64,000 bases of DNA from Paenibacillus glacialis (lineage in GTDB: Bacteria; Bacillota; Bacilli; Paenibacillales; Paenibacillaceae). Each line of letters begins with the position of its first letter. The stretch's first letter is position 1. The notes under the pieces were generated by a model. That model ran no database searches. It saw nothing but the letters and a program-made list of their open reading frames with translations, and was not told the origin of the DNA. Of this stretch, positions 25,404-34,397 are shown piece after piece. The translations under genes were made by a program, and so were the position numbers. The DNA lies in NCBI RefSeq assembly GCF_001637205.1, contig NZ_LVJH01000002.1, positions 310,001 to 374,000 of the forward strand. Direction: 5' to 3'.

Positions 25404-26747
25404 TTAAGGAATCAGTTTCCAAACATCAGCTCCAGCAGAACCAGGCGCTTGGCCAAGTGTCCACCATTTGGCTTCATAGTTAACTCCGTTATGTGTAACT
25501 TTGTTGCCACCGACATAGACCGTTGAAGAACTCCATGTCGGATACGTTGTAGGAGCCGCAGGAGTCGTAACGTTAAGCGTATTACTTGCTGCTGAGATAT
25601 TTCCAGCGGCATCAACAGCTTTTACGGTAAACGTATAAGCTGTATTCGCGCTCAGATTACTAACAACATATTCAAGAGTTGAAACAGAGACGTTGGTCAC
25701 TAGTGTGTTGCTGGAGAATACTTGGTACCCCGTCACTGCTACGTTATCACTCGATGCATTCCACATTAAAGGCACTGTTGTCGAGGTTGTGCTACCCATG
25801 ACATGCAAGCTTGTTGGAGCTGATGGTGGATCAATATCAGGTCCTATGACCGTTAGCGTAGTGAAGGCAGCCGAATTGCTTCCTGCGGACACGTTGCCAG
25901 CTGCATCGACTGCTTTCACAGTAATGTTGTACGTTGTATTGGACGTTAGACCGGTCAAGTTGTAACTGAGCGCTCCATTAGTGGAAGCAATCTGCGTCGA
26001 ACCATTGAAGATTCGATAGTCGGTTACACCGACATTGTCGGTGGCAGCATTCCATGTAATTGTTGCACTTGTCGTTGCGATATTGGATGCCGTTACGTTA
26101 GTCGGTACAGTCGGAGCTACGGTATCAAGATTTCCAGGAAAGTTTACATCGATGACATTATAGAATGCATTGGCTGTGTCTGAAATTGTCCAAACGGCCA
26201 GAATGACCTGGTATCCCGTTCTGTCAGGAACGTTACACGTGTCCGAATAGGTATTCCCTGGCGTCCCACTATAGGATACATTGCAGAAAGGCGTTAGATC
26301 GAAGGAAGCACGGCTAAGTGGTGCATTGGGATCCCAGTCTTGCTTGGTAATGTAATATTTCCAGCTCGATGTGGCGTGAGGGACTTTAATATTCCAATTG
26401 AACGTAGTCGGACCCGGGCTTAAGTTTATCTTAGACCAACGCGTCGCTGATTGTTGATCGAGTGGAGCAAACTGACCGTTAGCGCTTGCAATTTTACCGT
26501 CAGCTGGACCCGCTGCTGGAAACCCTTTAAGTGCTTCAAGACTGTAGGGTTCATAAATGATAAGACCACAGTTCGTATTGACTCCACTGGCACATAGAGC
26601 TGCACGGCTGGAAGGACTATTTACGTAACCGTGTGCAGATGCTTTCCCCTCAAACACAAAGAACATAGCGATAGACATTATCAGCATCATGCCACTTGCG
26701 ACTAGTAATTTTATCTTTCCTAATTTGGCTATACGTAGAGTTATCAT
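25404..26747 (-). CDS. Chitin/cellulose-type lytic polysaccharide monooxygenase (AA10-FN3-FN3-CBM5/12)
   Basis: The signal peptide ends at GKASA, leaving His39 as the mature N-terminus (HGYVNSPSSRAAL), the first copper ligand of an AA10 LPMO. The catalytic domain runs to about residue 207, with the second histidine in KVPHATSSWKYYITKQDWDP. Two fibronectin type III domains follow (about 213-297 and 308-395), then a CBM5/12 chitin-binding module (YPTWSSSTVYVGGNKV, WWTLGQAPG). Such enzymes oxidatively cleave crystalline chitin or cellulose outside the cell. GAGGAGGG lies eight bases before the ATG. Cysteines that usually form two disulfides are present. Confidence 0.94.
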   Translation of the reverse strand: MITLRIAKLGKIKLLVASGMMLIMSIAMFFVFEGKASAHGYVNSPSSRAALCASGVNTNCGLIIYEPYSLEALKGFPAAGPADGKIASANGQFAPLDQQSATRWSKINLSPGPTTFNWNIKVPHATSSWKYYITKQDWDPNAPLSRASFDLTPFCNVSYSGTPGNTYSDTCNVPDRTGYQVILAVWTISDTANAFYNVIDVNFPGNLDTVAPTVPTNVTASNIATTSATITWNAATDNVGVTDYRIFNGSTQIASTNGALSYNLTGLTSNTTYNITVKAVDAAGNVSAGSNSAAFTTLTVIGPDIDPPSAPTSLHVMGSTTSTTVPLMWNASSDNVAVTGYQVFSSNTLVTNVSVSTLEYVVSNLSANTAYTFTVKAVDAAGNISAASNTLNVTTPAAPTTYPTWSSSTVYVGGNKVTHNGVNYEAKWWTLGQAPGSAGADVWKLIP

Positions 26748-27165
26748 AATAAATACCCTCCTCTTAATGTTCTTAATGATACAAATCCGAGCTAAGTTTC
26801 CTTCTCAGATGAACAGCAAATGAGCGAGCGCCACCTCCCTATTACCTGATAGTCAATAACTAGCCTGATTTTATGGTGACAGTCATCCCACCCTCCTTTT
26901 GCAAGAATGTGTATATAAACTCTCTATGAGTTTATACCGATACTGAAAACCAATTCTTTGAAAGCGGTTACATAAAGAGGTTATGTTCAAAACCAGATGT
27001 ATAAGATTTAACCGCTTATGAACGAAATAAATCATGATATGTCTTTTATCACATATTATACATAAATTGGACTATTATACAATAATTATTTATTTAAAAT
27101 TTGATAATATTTCCCCCTCTACTTTTTTTAACATTTCCCAACAATAAAGGTCCTGCAATTTATGG
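26748..27165. other. Upstream region of the LPMO gene
   Basis: There is no coding region. It contains a 9-bp inverted repeat TATAAACTC/GAGTTTATA (26914-26936) and an AGCGGTTA/TAACCGCT pair (26963-26970, 27009-27016), both possible regulator sites. Parts of it, such as the TGTATATAAAC word, recur beside the LPMO remnant near 40090, so the two LPMO genes once shared their upstream regions. Confidence 0.5.
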
Positions 27166-27263
27166 AGGACACTGAAAAACTTACGTTGTTAATTTGTTCA
27201 AGATATGTTTTAAATCAAAAAGGCGATATTCTTTTTCTTTGATTCTTTAATGAGTGTAATGAT

Positions 27264-28622
27264 TCACTTGAGATTAACAGAAAACATTTCCATATCACCT
27301 TTCACTTGTATGCCAATTAGACCCGAGGAGGATGCCACATCATACCCGTGTCGGTGTTTGAGTTCACTATTTTTCGCCTCGATTTTATAACTCTCTTTCG
27401 ATTTCTCTTTGAAATCATCGCTATTCTGAAATACCTCTTGTTCTTTATGTTCTGTCGATTTTAACCCATCTCTCATAGAACATATTTTGCATTTTTCAAT
27501 ATCAAACATGTAGGTATCCTTTTGGTTATCATTGATACCTTTCTTCCCTGCGCGCGCTTTGCGAATCGCCATATGTCCAGCTTTACAAACGTACATACCT
27601 GCATCTTTATTAAACTCAAATTCATCTTCTTTTTTACGAGTTCCTTGTGTAATATTAGGGTTTAATTTTTACACTAATTGTAATACGTTATGGTTGGCAT
27701 ATTGGATATTATCTTTCTCAGAATAGGCTGTATCTCCAATGACGGTATCAATCTTCATACCCGTTTCACGGCTTTTTTCAATCAGTGTTTGAAGTTGTTT
27801 CCCATCATTTTTTTCACCCGTCGTAATCACCGCAGCTGTAATTATACGTTCTTCATTCATCGCAAGATGTGTTTTATATCCAAAGAAAGAGGAGTCCGCT
27901 GTTTTGTGACCCACGCGTGCATCTGGATCATTCGAGAGTTGAAGTTGCTCTTGATGATCTTCTACAATCTCTTTTAAATAGTTTAGCTTTTCTTTTACTT
28001 TGGGATATTCGCGAATTGATTCTTCTTTTTCCACGACATGAATGACCTTTCGGCAATAGTCCAGTTCATCTTCCAATTCGTTAGTTGTTGTTTTCGATGG
28101 GAATATATCTTTCATCTTTTCATCGATTCGATAAACGGCTTTTCTTAGCAGTTTGGACTTTTCCATTAAAATTTCTTTGGGAGATTTCTGATTGTAACGT
28201 GTTTTTGAATGTGTAGCGTCCACAATAATCGCGCTGCTTTTTATGATTTCTTTTTCCAATGCGATTTCTACTGTTTTTTGAATAAGTAGGTCGAGTAAAT
28301 TTATATCTTTCAAGCGAAGTTTACGGAACTTCGTTAAACAGCTCGAATCAATGACGCCATCTTCTGGAGCCATATCTATGAAGTATTTGAAGGACATTTC
28401 GTATTTGGATCTTTCTACGACATCCACATCAGATACATCAAAAATGGATTTCAGCAATAAATATTTGAACATACGAATGGGTGGCACTGCGTTGCAACCA
28501 TTGTCGAGGCAATATTTATTCTGTAATTCTTCATGAACAAAAGAAAAATCGTGAACACCACCTGAATTTGATACCTTAATTATACGAAAAAGAGGCATCT
28601 TTCGCACGAATAGATTGTGCAA
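27264..28622 (-). pseudogene. IS1182 transposase with an in-frame stop codon
   Basis: The sequence is typical of Firmicute IS1182-type DDE transposases: DNGCNAVPPIRMFKYLLLKS, SCLTKFRKLRLKD, IIVDATHSKTRYNQKSP, RVGHKTADSSFFGYKTHLAM, DTVIGDTAYSEKDN, AGHMAIRKAR, IEAKNSELKHRHGYDVASSS. The frame is broken only by TAA at 27669-27671 (LQLV, stop, KLNPNITQGTRKK), and both sides remain in register. A segment normally present after the CSMRDG motif is missing. It is probably inactive unless the stop is read through. Confidence 0.85.
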
Positions 28623-28633
28623 AAGATGCCTCT
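28591..28633 (-). terminator. Hairpin at the 5' end of the IS transposase frame
   Basis: AGAGGCATCTTT and AAAGATGCCTCT form a 12-bp stem. Read on the minus strand it is followed by TTTTTCG, like a terminator that blocks read-through transcription from outside into the transposase gene. Confidence 0.65.
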
Positions 28634-28890
28634 GATCAAAATTCCATACTTGCAGAAAACAATCGATTATATTCGAAGCAGCGAAGGCGACGGAATTGTC
28701 CTGAAGAAGCGTAAGCGTTCGCCTACAAGCTTTCCGTAGGAAAGCTACTTCGAATGCATATGTTGCCCTCTGATTTCAACAGCTTAAGCGGTATACAAAT
28801 CAAGAAATCAGAGGGCAAGAGCGCTCGGAAGGACAATCTATTATCGTAGCGATCTCCTACACAAATGTGTGTGGACTTTTTCAGTGGCCT

Positions 28891-28992
28891 CTGTTGCCTG
28901 TAGGCTATATTTTTGATAGCAAAATCACTTAGCTCACTCAACTCCTTAAGCACACGGAACGCTAATCTACCTGAACCCGCTACATATTCACT
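28891..28992 (-). pseudogene. Unidentified gene fragment abutting IS copy 1
   Basis: The minus strand reads EYVAGSGRLAFRVLKELSEL and then SDFAIKNIAYRQQ up to the IS end. It is protein-like with no stop, and the frame is cut at the IS boundary and by a stop just upstream. I cannot name the family. Confidence 0.35.
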
Positions 28993-29018
28993 TTTTTATA
29001 AGTGTTTATGTAGCGGGT
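28975..29018. repeat. Inverted repeat downstream of the 995-aa gene
   Basis: ACCCGCTACATA and TATGTAGCGGGT, with CACTT/AAGTG inside, form a long hairpin. It lies about 75 bases after the stop codon of the gene on the minus strand. It lacks a clean T tract, so a terminator role is uncertain. Confidence 0.5.
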
Positions 29019-29092
29019 CACGACTCTTTCAGCCTGATGAGATTGCTTTAGGGCAAACCACAGTTTTAATTAGACTTTCCATTCTACTTCAC

Positions 29093-32080
29093 CTACTTAG
29101 ATGCCGATGATTTTCTTTTCCTCCACATCATCACAAGTAAAAGCATCGCCGCTGCAAAGGCTGCGGAAATTCCCGCGATTAACCACACTTTAAAGTTGCT
29201 GTTCGCTTCATAAGAAAGCTCGAAGGATTGGATACCAAGTTTCGCGTCCTCTTCTCCCTCTGCGAGGAACCACATTTGCATTTCAACTGAATCATCCAGT
29301 TCGAGTTGCGGATAAGCTTCTTTCAGCCTATCTCTTATGTTGTAGGAGACATGGCCAATCTGGTCATTCGGGGCTTGAAGGATCAGAGCTTCGTTCTGCC
29401 CCCGTATATACAGCATCATCGACCATTGATTCGTAACGCTGGTAATATCGACCGACAAACTAGGTTTTTTGGCAAAATCAACGATCATGAAGGGCGAGCT
29501 GATTCCCCCTCGGTTCAAGAGGGCATCCTCCTGAATCACGGCCGTATCCTGATCAATGATCACGCCTCCCTTCATAGAAGGAACAGGCTGCCACTCCGTC
29601 ATTGAAACGGCGTTCTGAAGACCAGACCATTGTTCCTCTTTCAGAGGCTCATCATCTTGATAGAACATATCTACACGTTCAAAGACCGCTTTGGCGCCTT
29701 CCTGGCCTGCAACGACAAGCCACAGCTCTACATCTTGGATCCCTATGTACGGTATATCGGGATGCATACGCCGTAATTCACTCATCACGTCAATAATGAA
29801 GTGCCCTGTTTCCGTACCGTCCTGTTTAACGTAGAATCCCCACGGCTCGCCTTTGACATGTAATTGTAGCGCCCATTGCGGACTAGCTGATTCCACATCA
29901 ATAATTGCAAAAGTCCTTCTGCTGAAATCAAGTTGGAATGTAGGACTGGTAATCCCACCATATCCCCCTGCTTCGTTCTCCTCCACTACGGTGAGTTTCC
30001 CTGCTTTTAGAACTGCTTTTCCTGGCATAACGTCAATGGGCATCCAAGACGCCAATTCATCCGTCCCAGCTGTCAGAATAGATTCTCCGCTCGTATTTCG
30101 GACGAATAGCTCGACTTCCGCAGTATCCTTCTCTCCGCTAGATGATTCCAATTCCGCTCGTAGCCGGTGAAAGCCATTACCGAATTTCGTCGTATCGAAT
30201 GACAAGGCATCAGGAAGTGTTGCGCCGTTGAAGATCTCCTTGCCCGCGAATGAGACGGTAATATTCTTGATCGTCTCATTCGCGGGCACGCCGGTTTCAA
30301 CGCTAACCTCTATCGTCCCCTCAACCAGATCTCTCTTCTGAAAGGAGAGGATATTTATGGAAGGTTTCGCTACTGGCGCAACAAACACGCCGTCAATCAA
30401 CATTTGTCTCTCCTCCGAAATGATATCTCCTCCCGCCGGAACGATGACGATGACGGCCGCCCGTCCACCTGCCAGACGAATGTTGGCATGGTCATTCACA
30501 TCTTGTGCGATAAAGCTACCGCTAACCGAATCAAACAAATCGACGGGTTCACTACCCAAGCCGGTCACTTCAACTTCTCTGTCCGATTCATATGGGTTGT
30601 AATACAGGAAGGTCGGGTAAGCCTCCTTATGAAAATAATCCGTTTTCAGCGTATCGATCTTCAATATGCCTTCCACGTTCGTTTCTTCAATTAAACCGCC
30701 GAGATACCCGGCGAAAGATCCACTGTATAAGGAGAAATCGGTATTTCCCCAATTATAAAAAGTTGGATCGCCACTCGCATAAGGAGTTTTACCATTCCCT
30801 TCCTTGCGCAGCCCCTCATAGGGGATGACATGCTGCGGATCCCCCTTCCAAGCCGAACCGGATTGATGGTCAGCTGGAATACTGTCCGCATAGAATAAGC
30901 GCGATTGATTGGCTGCGTTCAGCATCCATTTCCCGATATCCCGAGCATAACGCGGATCATAACGTGCGACTGGTGCGAGCGCGCCGAATGCTGCAAACGT
31001 GTTCATTGAAAAGGCGTAACCTTCGTTATCGTTCAGACTACCGAGCAAGCCGTGGGCGTCGTAATCCCCCCATCTTTCCGTAATCGTTCCCCAACCGTTC
31101 CTTGCCTTGCTTCCCCCATCAAATACCCAGTTCATCATCTTACTGACATCATATTGCTTGCCCTGCTCCGCATTCATTCTTGCGGCCATATACGGGGCGG
31201 AATAGAGCAAAACCTCGTAAAGCGGATTGTCCTCCTGGCGTTCCAGAAAATCCATACTTAACTCGGCCGCTTTTAAATACTTGGGATCGCCGAATTTCGA
31301 GTATGCCATGTACTCTAGCATAGCGACGCCCGCGGCTGCATCGGGCTCCGTCCAGCGTTCGTTGCTGAAAGACTGCATCTTGTGAAAGTCGAAAGCCGTG
31401 TAGTTAAACTCCGCACGGCCGTACTTCCCACCGAGTTCCTGTACTGCTTCCTCCCACTTGTCCGCCGTGCTGCGCATGATATCTTCCATATTCTCAACAT
31501 CTGGATAATAATAAGTCAGTGCATAGAATAAGAAGTGCGGTAGCAGCTCATACCAAAACGTTTGTCCGCTCACCGTACTCGGATTATTCAAGATCATGTT
31601 TTCACCATTATCTTTATTAAAGAAGGTTTGCAGCATTTTCACGTAATCATGTCCGTTTTGATCGCTCTTGTCGATGCCGACCAGTGTAGCACTTAGCACA
31701 GCCGCCATCATATTTATAGCTTCCTGCGAACCGTCCGTTCCTTGTGAAAATTTGCCGGCATAGGACATGAGACCAAACGTATCCTCATCCATATTTTGAT
31801 GCGTTCGATCCCACCAACCTACGGGTAAATACTCCCCTTTCTTGGTGAAATCGAATACAAACTCGTCATACCCAATAGCTGTTTCTTTCCAATTTTTCAT
31901 CGCAAATGGCTCAGGAACGTTAGGCATTCCCCCTACTTTATTAATACGTTTCTGTACAATTTGGTCGGAAGTCGCTTCCTCCGGTTCCGCATATACTATA
32001 ACCCTCTTAAACGCCATTACTTCCATTCCTGACAAGCTTATTAGGATAGCCAATACGATAATTAGCCCTCTTTTCACCAT
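29093..32080 (-). CDS. Secreted, membrane-anchored alpha-helical-toroid type protein, probable glycoside-active enzyme
   Basis: The 995-residue protein has a signal peptide (hydrophobic 5-20; cleavage likely after VIVYA) and a C-terminal anchor (VWLIAGISAAFAAAMLLLVM then WRKRKSSASK). It should therefore face outward on a single C-terminal span. Residues about 60-480 are helical with repeated Trp/Tyr-rich stretches (LPVGWWDRTHQN, TFWYELLPHFLFYALTYYYP, YNWGNTDFSLYSGSF), suggesting a six-hairpin alpha/alpha toroid. A beta-rich Ig-like module and two related beta-sandwich repeats (near WALQLHVKGEPWGFYV and WSMMLYIRGQNEALIL) follow. I recognise no characterised family. The neighbouring GH130 enzyme and CUT1 transporter imply that it cuts an extracellular glycan for import. 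Confidence 0.75.
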   Translation of the reverse strand: MVKRGLIIVLAILISLSGMEVMAFKRVIVYAEPEEATSDQIVQKRINKVGGMPNVPEPFAMKNWKETAIGYDEFVFDFTKKGEYLPVGWWDRTHQNMDEDTFGLMSYAGKFSQGTDGSQEAINMMAAVLSATLVGIDKSDQNGHDYVKMLQTFFNKDNGENMILNNPSTVSGQTFWYELLPHFLFYALTYYYPDVENMEDIMRSTADKWEEAVQELGGKYGRAEFNYTAFDFHKMQSFSNERWTEPDAAAGVAMLEYMAYSKFGDPKYLKAAELSMDFLERQEDNPLYEVLLYSAPYMAARMNAEQGKQYDVSKMMNWVFDGGSKARNGWGTITERWGDYDAHGLLGSLNDNEGYAFSMNTFAAFGALAPVARYDPRYARDIGKWMLNAANQSRLFYADSIPADHQSGSAWKGDPQHVIPYEGLRKEGNGKTPYASGDPTFYNWGNTDFSLYSGSFAGYLGGLIEETNVEGILKIDTLKTDYFHKEAYPTFLYYNPYESDREVEVTGLGSEPVDLFDSVSGSFIAQDVNDHANIRLAGGRAAVIVIVPAGGDIISEERQMLIDGVFVAPVAKPSINILSFQKRDLVEGTIEVSVETGVPANETIKNITVSFAGKEIFNGATLPDALSFDTTKFGNGFHRLRAELESSSGEKDTAEVELFVRNTSGESILTAGTDELASWMPIDVMPGKAVLKAGKLTVVEENEAGGYGGITSPTFQLDFSRRTFAIIDVESASPQWALQLHVKGEPWGFYVKQDGTETGHFIIDVMSELRRMHPDIPYIGIQDVELWLVVAGQEGAKAVFERVDMFYQDDEPLKEEQWSGLQNAVSMTEWQPVPSMKGGVIIDQDTAVIQEDALLNRGGISSPFMIVDFAKKPSLSVDITSVTNQWSMMLYIRGQNEALILQAPNDQIGHVSYNIRDRLKEAYPQLELDDSVEMQMWFLAEGEEDAKLGIQSFELSYEANSNFKVWLIAGISAAFAAAMLLLVMMWRKRKSSASK

Positions 32081-32115
32081 GATCTCCTTCTCCTCTCATA
32101 CCCCTATAAAAAAAA

Positions 32116-32144
32116 ACTCGCTGTTCACGGAGGCGAGTCCTCCG
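32116..32144 (-). promoter_or_regulatory. Terminator/alternative hairpin between the binding protein and the 995-aa gene
   Basis: On the minus strand ACTCGC and GCGAGT followed by nine T form a terminator (32116-32138). An overlapping perfect hairpin, CGGAGG-ACTCG-CCTCCG (32128-32144), uses the same bases and excludes the first. This may simply set a low read-through level to the downstream gene, or may be an attenuator. Confidence 0.6.
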
Positions 32145-32172
32145 TTCCCAACAAGTCATTAGTGGGGTGAAA

Positions 32173-33453
32173 TTACTTAGTAATGTCGTTTATTTTCTTG
32201 ATCGTACTCTGTACCGCTGTATTCACATCTTCGCCTTTTTCAATCGCTTGTGTCAGTTTTTCCCATATAGCTCCATCAATTTCACCTTGCTTAGGCTGAT
32301 TGTTGAATCCTCTTGCAATTTCCGATGCTTGACGAATCGTTTCTACTGCATATTCTTTATCTGGACGGCTTGTTTTGATCTCATCAAAACCGCTCTTAGT
32401 AGGAGCTACTACTTTCCATTTGTGAATCGCGTTTGTCATGTCCACAAGCGCTTTTGTCGCCACTGTCGGATTAGCCGTCGTGTTCGCCATCGCAGTGACG
32501 CCTATCCAACTGAATGTTACTTGCTCTGTTCCATGTGGAGGAACGACCATACCGATTTTAAAATTGGCAGTTCTTTCGAAGTCATCGCTCGCTCCACCTA
32601 CGTACATGGCTACTTTACCTGTCTTAAACATATCGCCATTACCCATGGAATCCGCTTGGGCTCGTGCGGGAGTAATCCCTGAATTAACGATTTTTTGATA
32701 CATTTCTAGACCTTTGATCGATTCCGGAGAATCCAGTGTGATGTTTCCTTCTTTATCAAACACATCGCCACCGTAAGACCAGGTGTACATCGACGTAGGG
32801 ATATTGTTCAACAAAGCACCCCAATCGCCGTCTTTCGTCAATTGCTTGCCAGCTGCGATGAATTCTTCCCACGTCCAGTCATTTGTAGGTAGCTCAACAC
32901 CAGCCTTCTCGAACATATCCTGGTTATAGTAGAGCATGTAAGGCTGAGAAATCCAAGGTAATGAGTATAATTTATTAGCATAAGTTCCTACATCAACCGT
33001 ACCTTGGTAATAATCTTCAGCGTTATAGTTTTCTATGCCGGACAAATGCTCGTCTAGCGGAGCGATCGCACCGAGGCTTGCATATTGAGCAATATATTCT
33101 TGAGACAACCACATGAAGTCAGGAGACTGTTTGCCTGCAATCATCGTTTGAAGCTTTTGATAATAGTCAGCCGGAATACTTTGCACTTTGATCTCATAGT
33201 CTGTCGCGCTTGTATTTACCTTCGCTATTAACTCTTCGAATTCTCTAAGTTCTTCCGCCCCTGCCCAAGTAGCAACCTTCAATTTCACTTTCTCAACTGG
33301 TTGAGCAGCTTTTCCAGCATTGTCCGCGGGTACATTGTTGTTGCCCGTCGCCTTACTATTATTCGTGTCTCCACCGCATGCAGCCAATACCACTGTAAAC
33401 GCTAACAACAACGTGAGAAGCAGTCCTAGTCTTGCAGTTCCCTTCTTCTTCAT
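32173..33453 (-). CDS. Extracellular sugar-binding lipoprotein of a CUT1 ABC transporter
   Basis: The signal peptide ends in the lipobox VLAAC, and a long Asn/Ala-rich linker leads into a family 1 solute-binding fold (LKVATWAGAEELREFEELI, SPDFMWLSQEYIAQYASLGA, WEEFIAAGKQLT, GKVAMYVGGASDDF). The size, 426 residues, is normal. It should capture an oligosaccharide released outside the cell and deliver it to the two permeases encoded just upstream in the same operon. No ATPase gene is present, which is common for CUT1 systems that share an MsmX-type ATPase. Confidence 0.92.
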   Translation of the reverse strand: MKKKGTARLGLLLTLLLAFTVVLAACGGDTNNSKATGNNNVPADNAGKAAQPVEKVKLKVATWAGAEELREFEELIAKVNTSATDYEIKVQSIPADYYQKLQTMIAGKQSPDFMWLSQEYIAQYASLGAIAPLDEHLSGIENYNAEDYYQGTVDVGTYANKLYSLPWISQPYMLYYNQDMFEKAGVELPTNDWTWEEFIAAGKQLTKDGDWGALLNNIPTSMYTWSYGGDVFDKEGNITLDSPESIKGLEMYQKIVNSGITPARAQADSMGNGDMFKTGKVAMYVGGASDDFERTANFKIGMVVPPHGTEQVTFSWIGVTAMANTTANPTVATKALVDMTNAIHKWKVVAPTKSGFDEIKTSRPDKEYAVETIRQASEIARGFNNQPKQGEIDGAIWEKLTQAIEKGEDVNTAVQSTIKKINDITK

Positions 33454-33533
33454 AACATAATCCCCCTATTATTTATTTGAATTTGATTTCGCTGAATTAG
33501 CCGAAATTCAAGCTTCATTCAATGGAAATTCGT

Positions 33534-34397
33534 CTAGCCTTTTATACCGCTCATCTTAATGCCTTCAACAAAATACTTTTGCGCCATGAAGAAGACAGCA
33601 AGAACCGGAAGAAGTGCAAGAATCGAACCCGCCATGAGGGGTCCCCATTCCACTTTCATTACACCTTTGAACATCGATAAACCAAGAGTCAACGTAAATT
33701 TATCGGCATCATTCAAATAAATCAACGGACCGAGCAAATCGTTCCAGCTACCCTGAAAGGAGAAAATACCTATTGTAACCAATGCGGGAACGGACAACGG
33801 AAGAAATATTTTGTAGAAAATTGTAAAGCTACTTGCTCCGTCGATGTACGCCGATTCCTCCAAGTCTTTCGGAACTGAAAGGAAAAATTGCCGCAGTAGA
33901 AAGATGAACACGGGTGCTCCACCGAAAAACCCGGGAACTACAAGCGGCAAGATTGAATTCGTCCAGCCAATTGCGCTGAAACCGATAAACACGGGAATCA
34001 TGGTTACTTCCCCAGGTAGCATGATGGTAGAGAGTACTAACAGGAACCATATGTTTTTCCCTGGAAAATTGAATCTCGCGAACCCGTAAGCCACAAAGGC
34101 CGAAACGAACACGTTAGATAACAAGTGAAAAAAAGTAATGACTGCCGTGTTTTTAAATAAAACAAAGAAATTAATCTCAGTAATAGCCCTTGTATAGTTC
34201 TCCCAATGGAATCCATCTGGTAAAAACTGAGGCGGGATTGCAAAGATGACATCACCCGATTTAAGTGAAGTGGAGATCATCCAAATTAAAGGGAATAAGG
34301 TACTTATAGAAAAGGCCCCTAGTAAAACGTACAGAATAATGTTGCGCCAGATCTTTTTTTGTTTGCTTCCCATTCCGTAAATGACCAAACCTCTCAC
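33534..34397 (-). CDS. CUT1 sugar ABC transporter permease (MalG/LacG-like)
   Basis: The 287-residue protein has six membrane segments and the EAA loop ESAYIDGASSFTIFYKIFLP that contacts the ATPase. The N-terminal SISTLFPLIWMISTSLKS and C-terminal GPLMAGSILALLPVLAVFF are typical of MalG-type permeases. Its frame overlaps the upstream permease by four bases, so the two are translationally coupled. An internal ATG eight codons in (after VIYG) is also a possible start. Confidence 0.92.
   Translation of the reverse strand: MRGLVIYGMGSKQKKIWRNIILYVLLGAFSISTLFPLIWMISTSLKSGDVIFAIPPQFLPDGFHWENYTRAITEINFFVLFKNTAVITFFHLLSNVFVSAFVAYGFARFNFPGKNIWFLLVLSTIMLPGEVTMIPVFIGFSAIGWTNSILPLVVPGFFGGAPVFIFLLRQFFLSVPKDLEESAYIDGASSFTIFYKIFLPLSVPALVTIGIFSFQGSWNDLLGPLIYLNDADKFTLTLGLSMFKGVMKVEWGPLMAGSILALLPVLAVFFMAQKYFVEGIKMSGIKG

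Larger units (their letters stand above)
27166..28890 (-). mobile_element. IS1182-family insertion sequence, copy 1 (about 1.7 kb)
   Basis: The ends are imperfect inverted repeats: GGACACTGAAAAACTT at the left, and GGCCACTGAAAAAGTCC read inward from the right. One transposase gene, inactivated by a stop codon, fills most of it. The right 250 bases are non-coding and are about 80% like the corresponding part of copy 2 at 39109-39895. Confidence 0.85.

Noticed and set aside
27700-28000. Plus-strand ORFs across the IS transposase
   Set aside because: They are antisense to an unmistakable IS1182 transposase frame and have no start signals.
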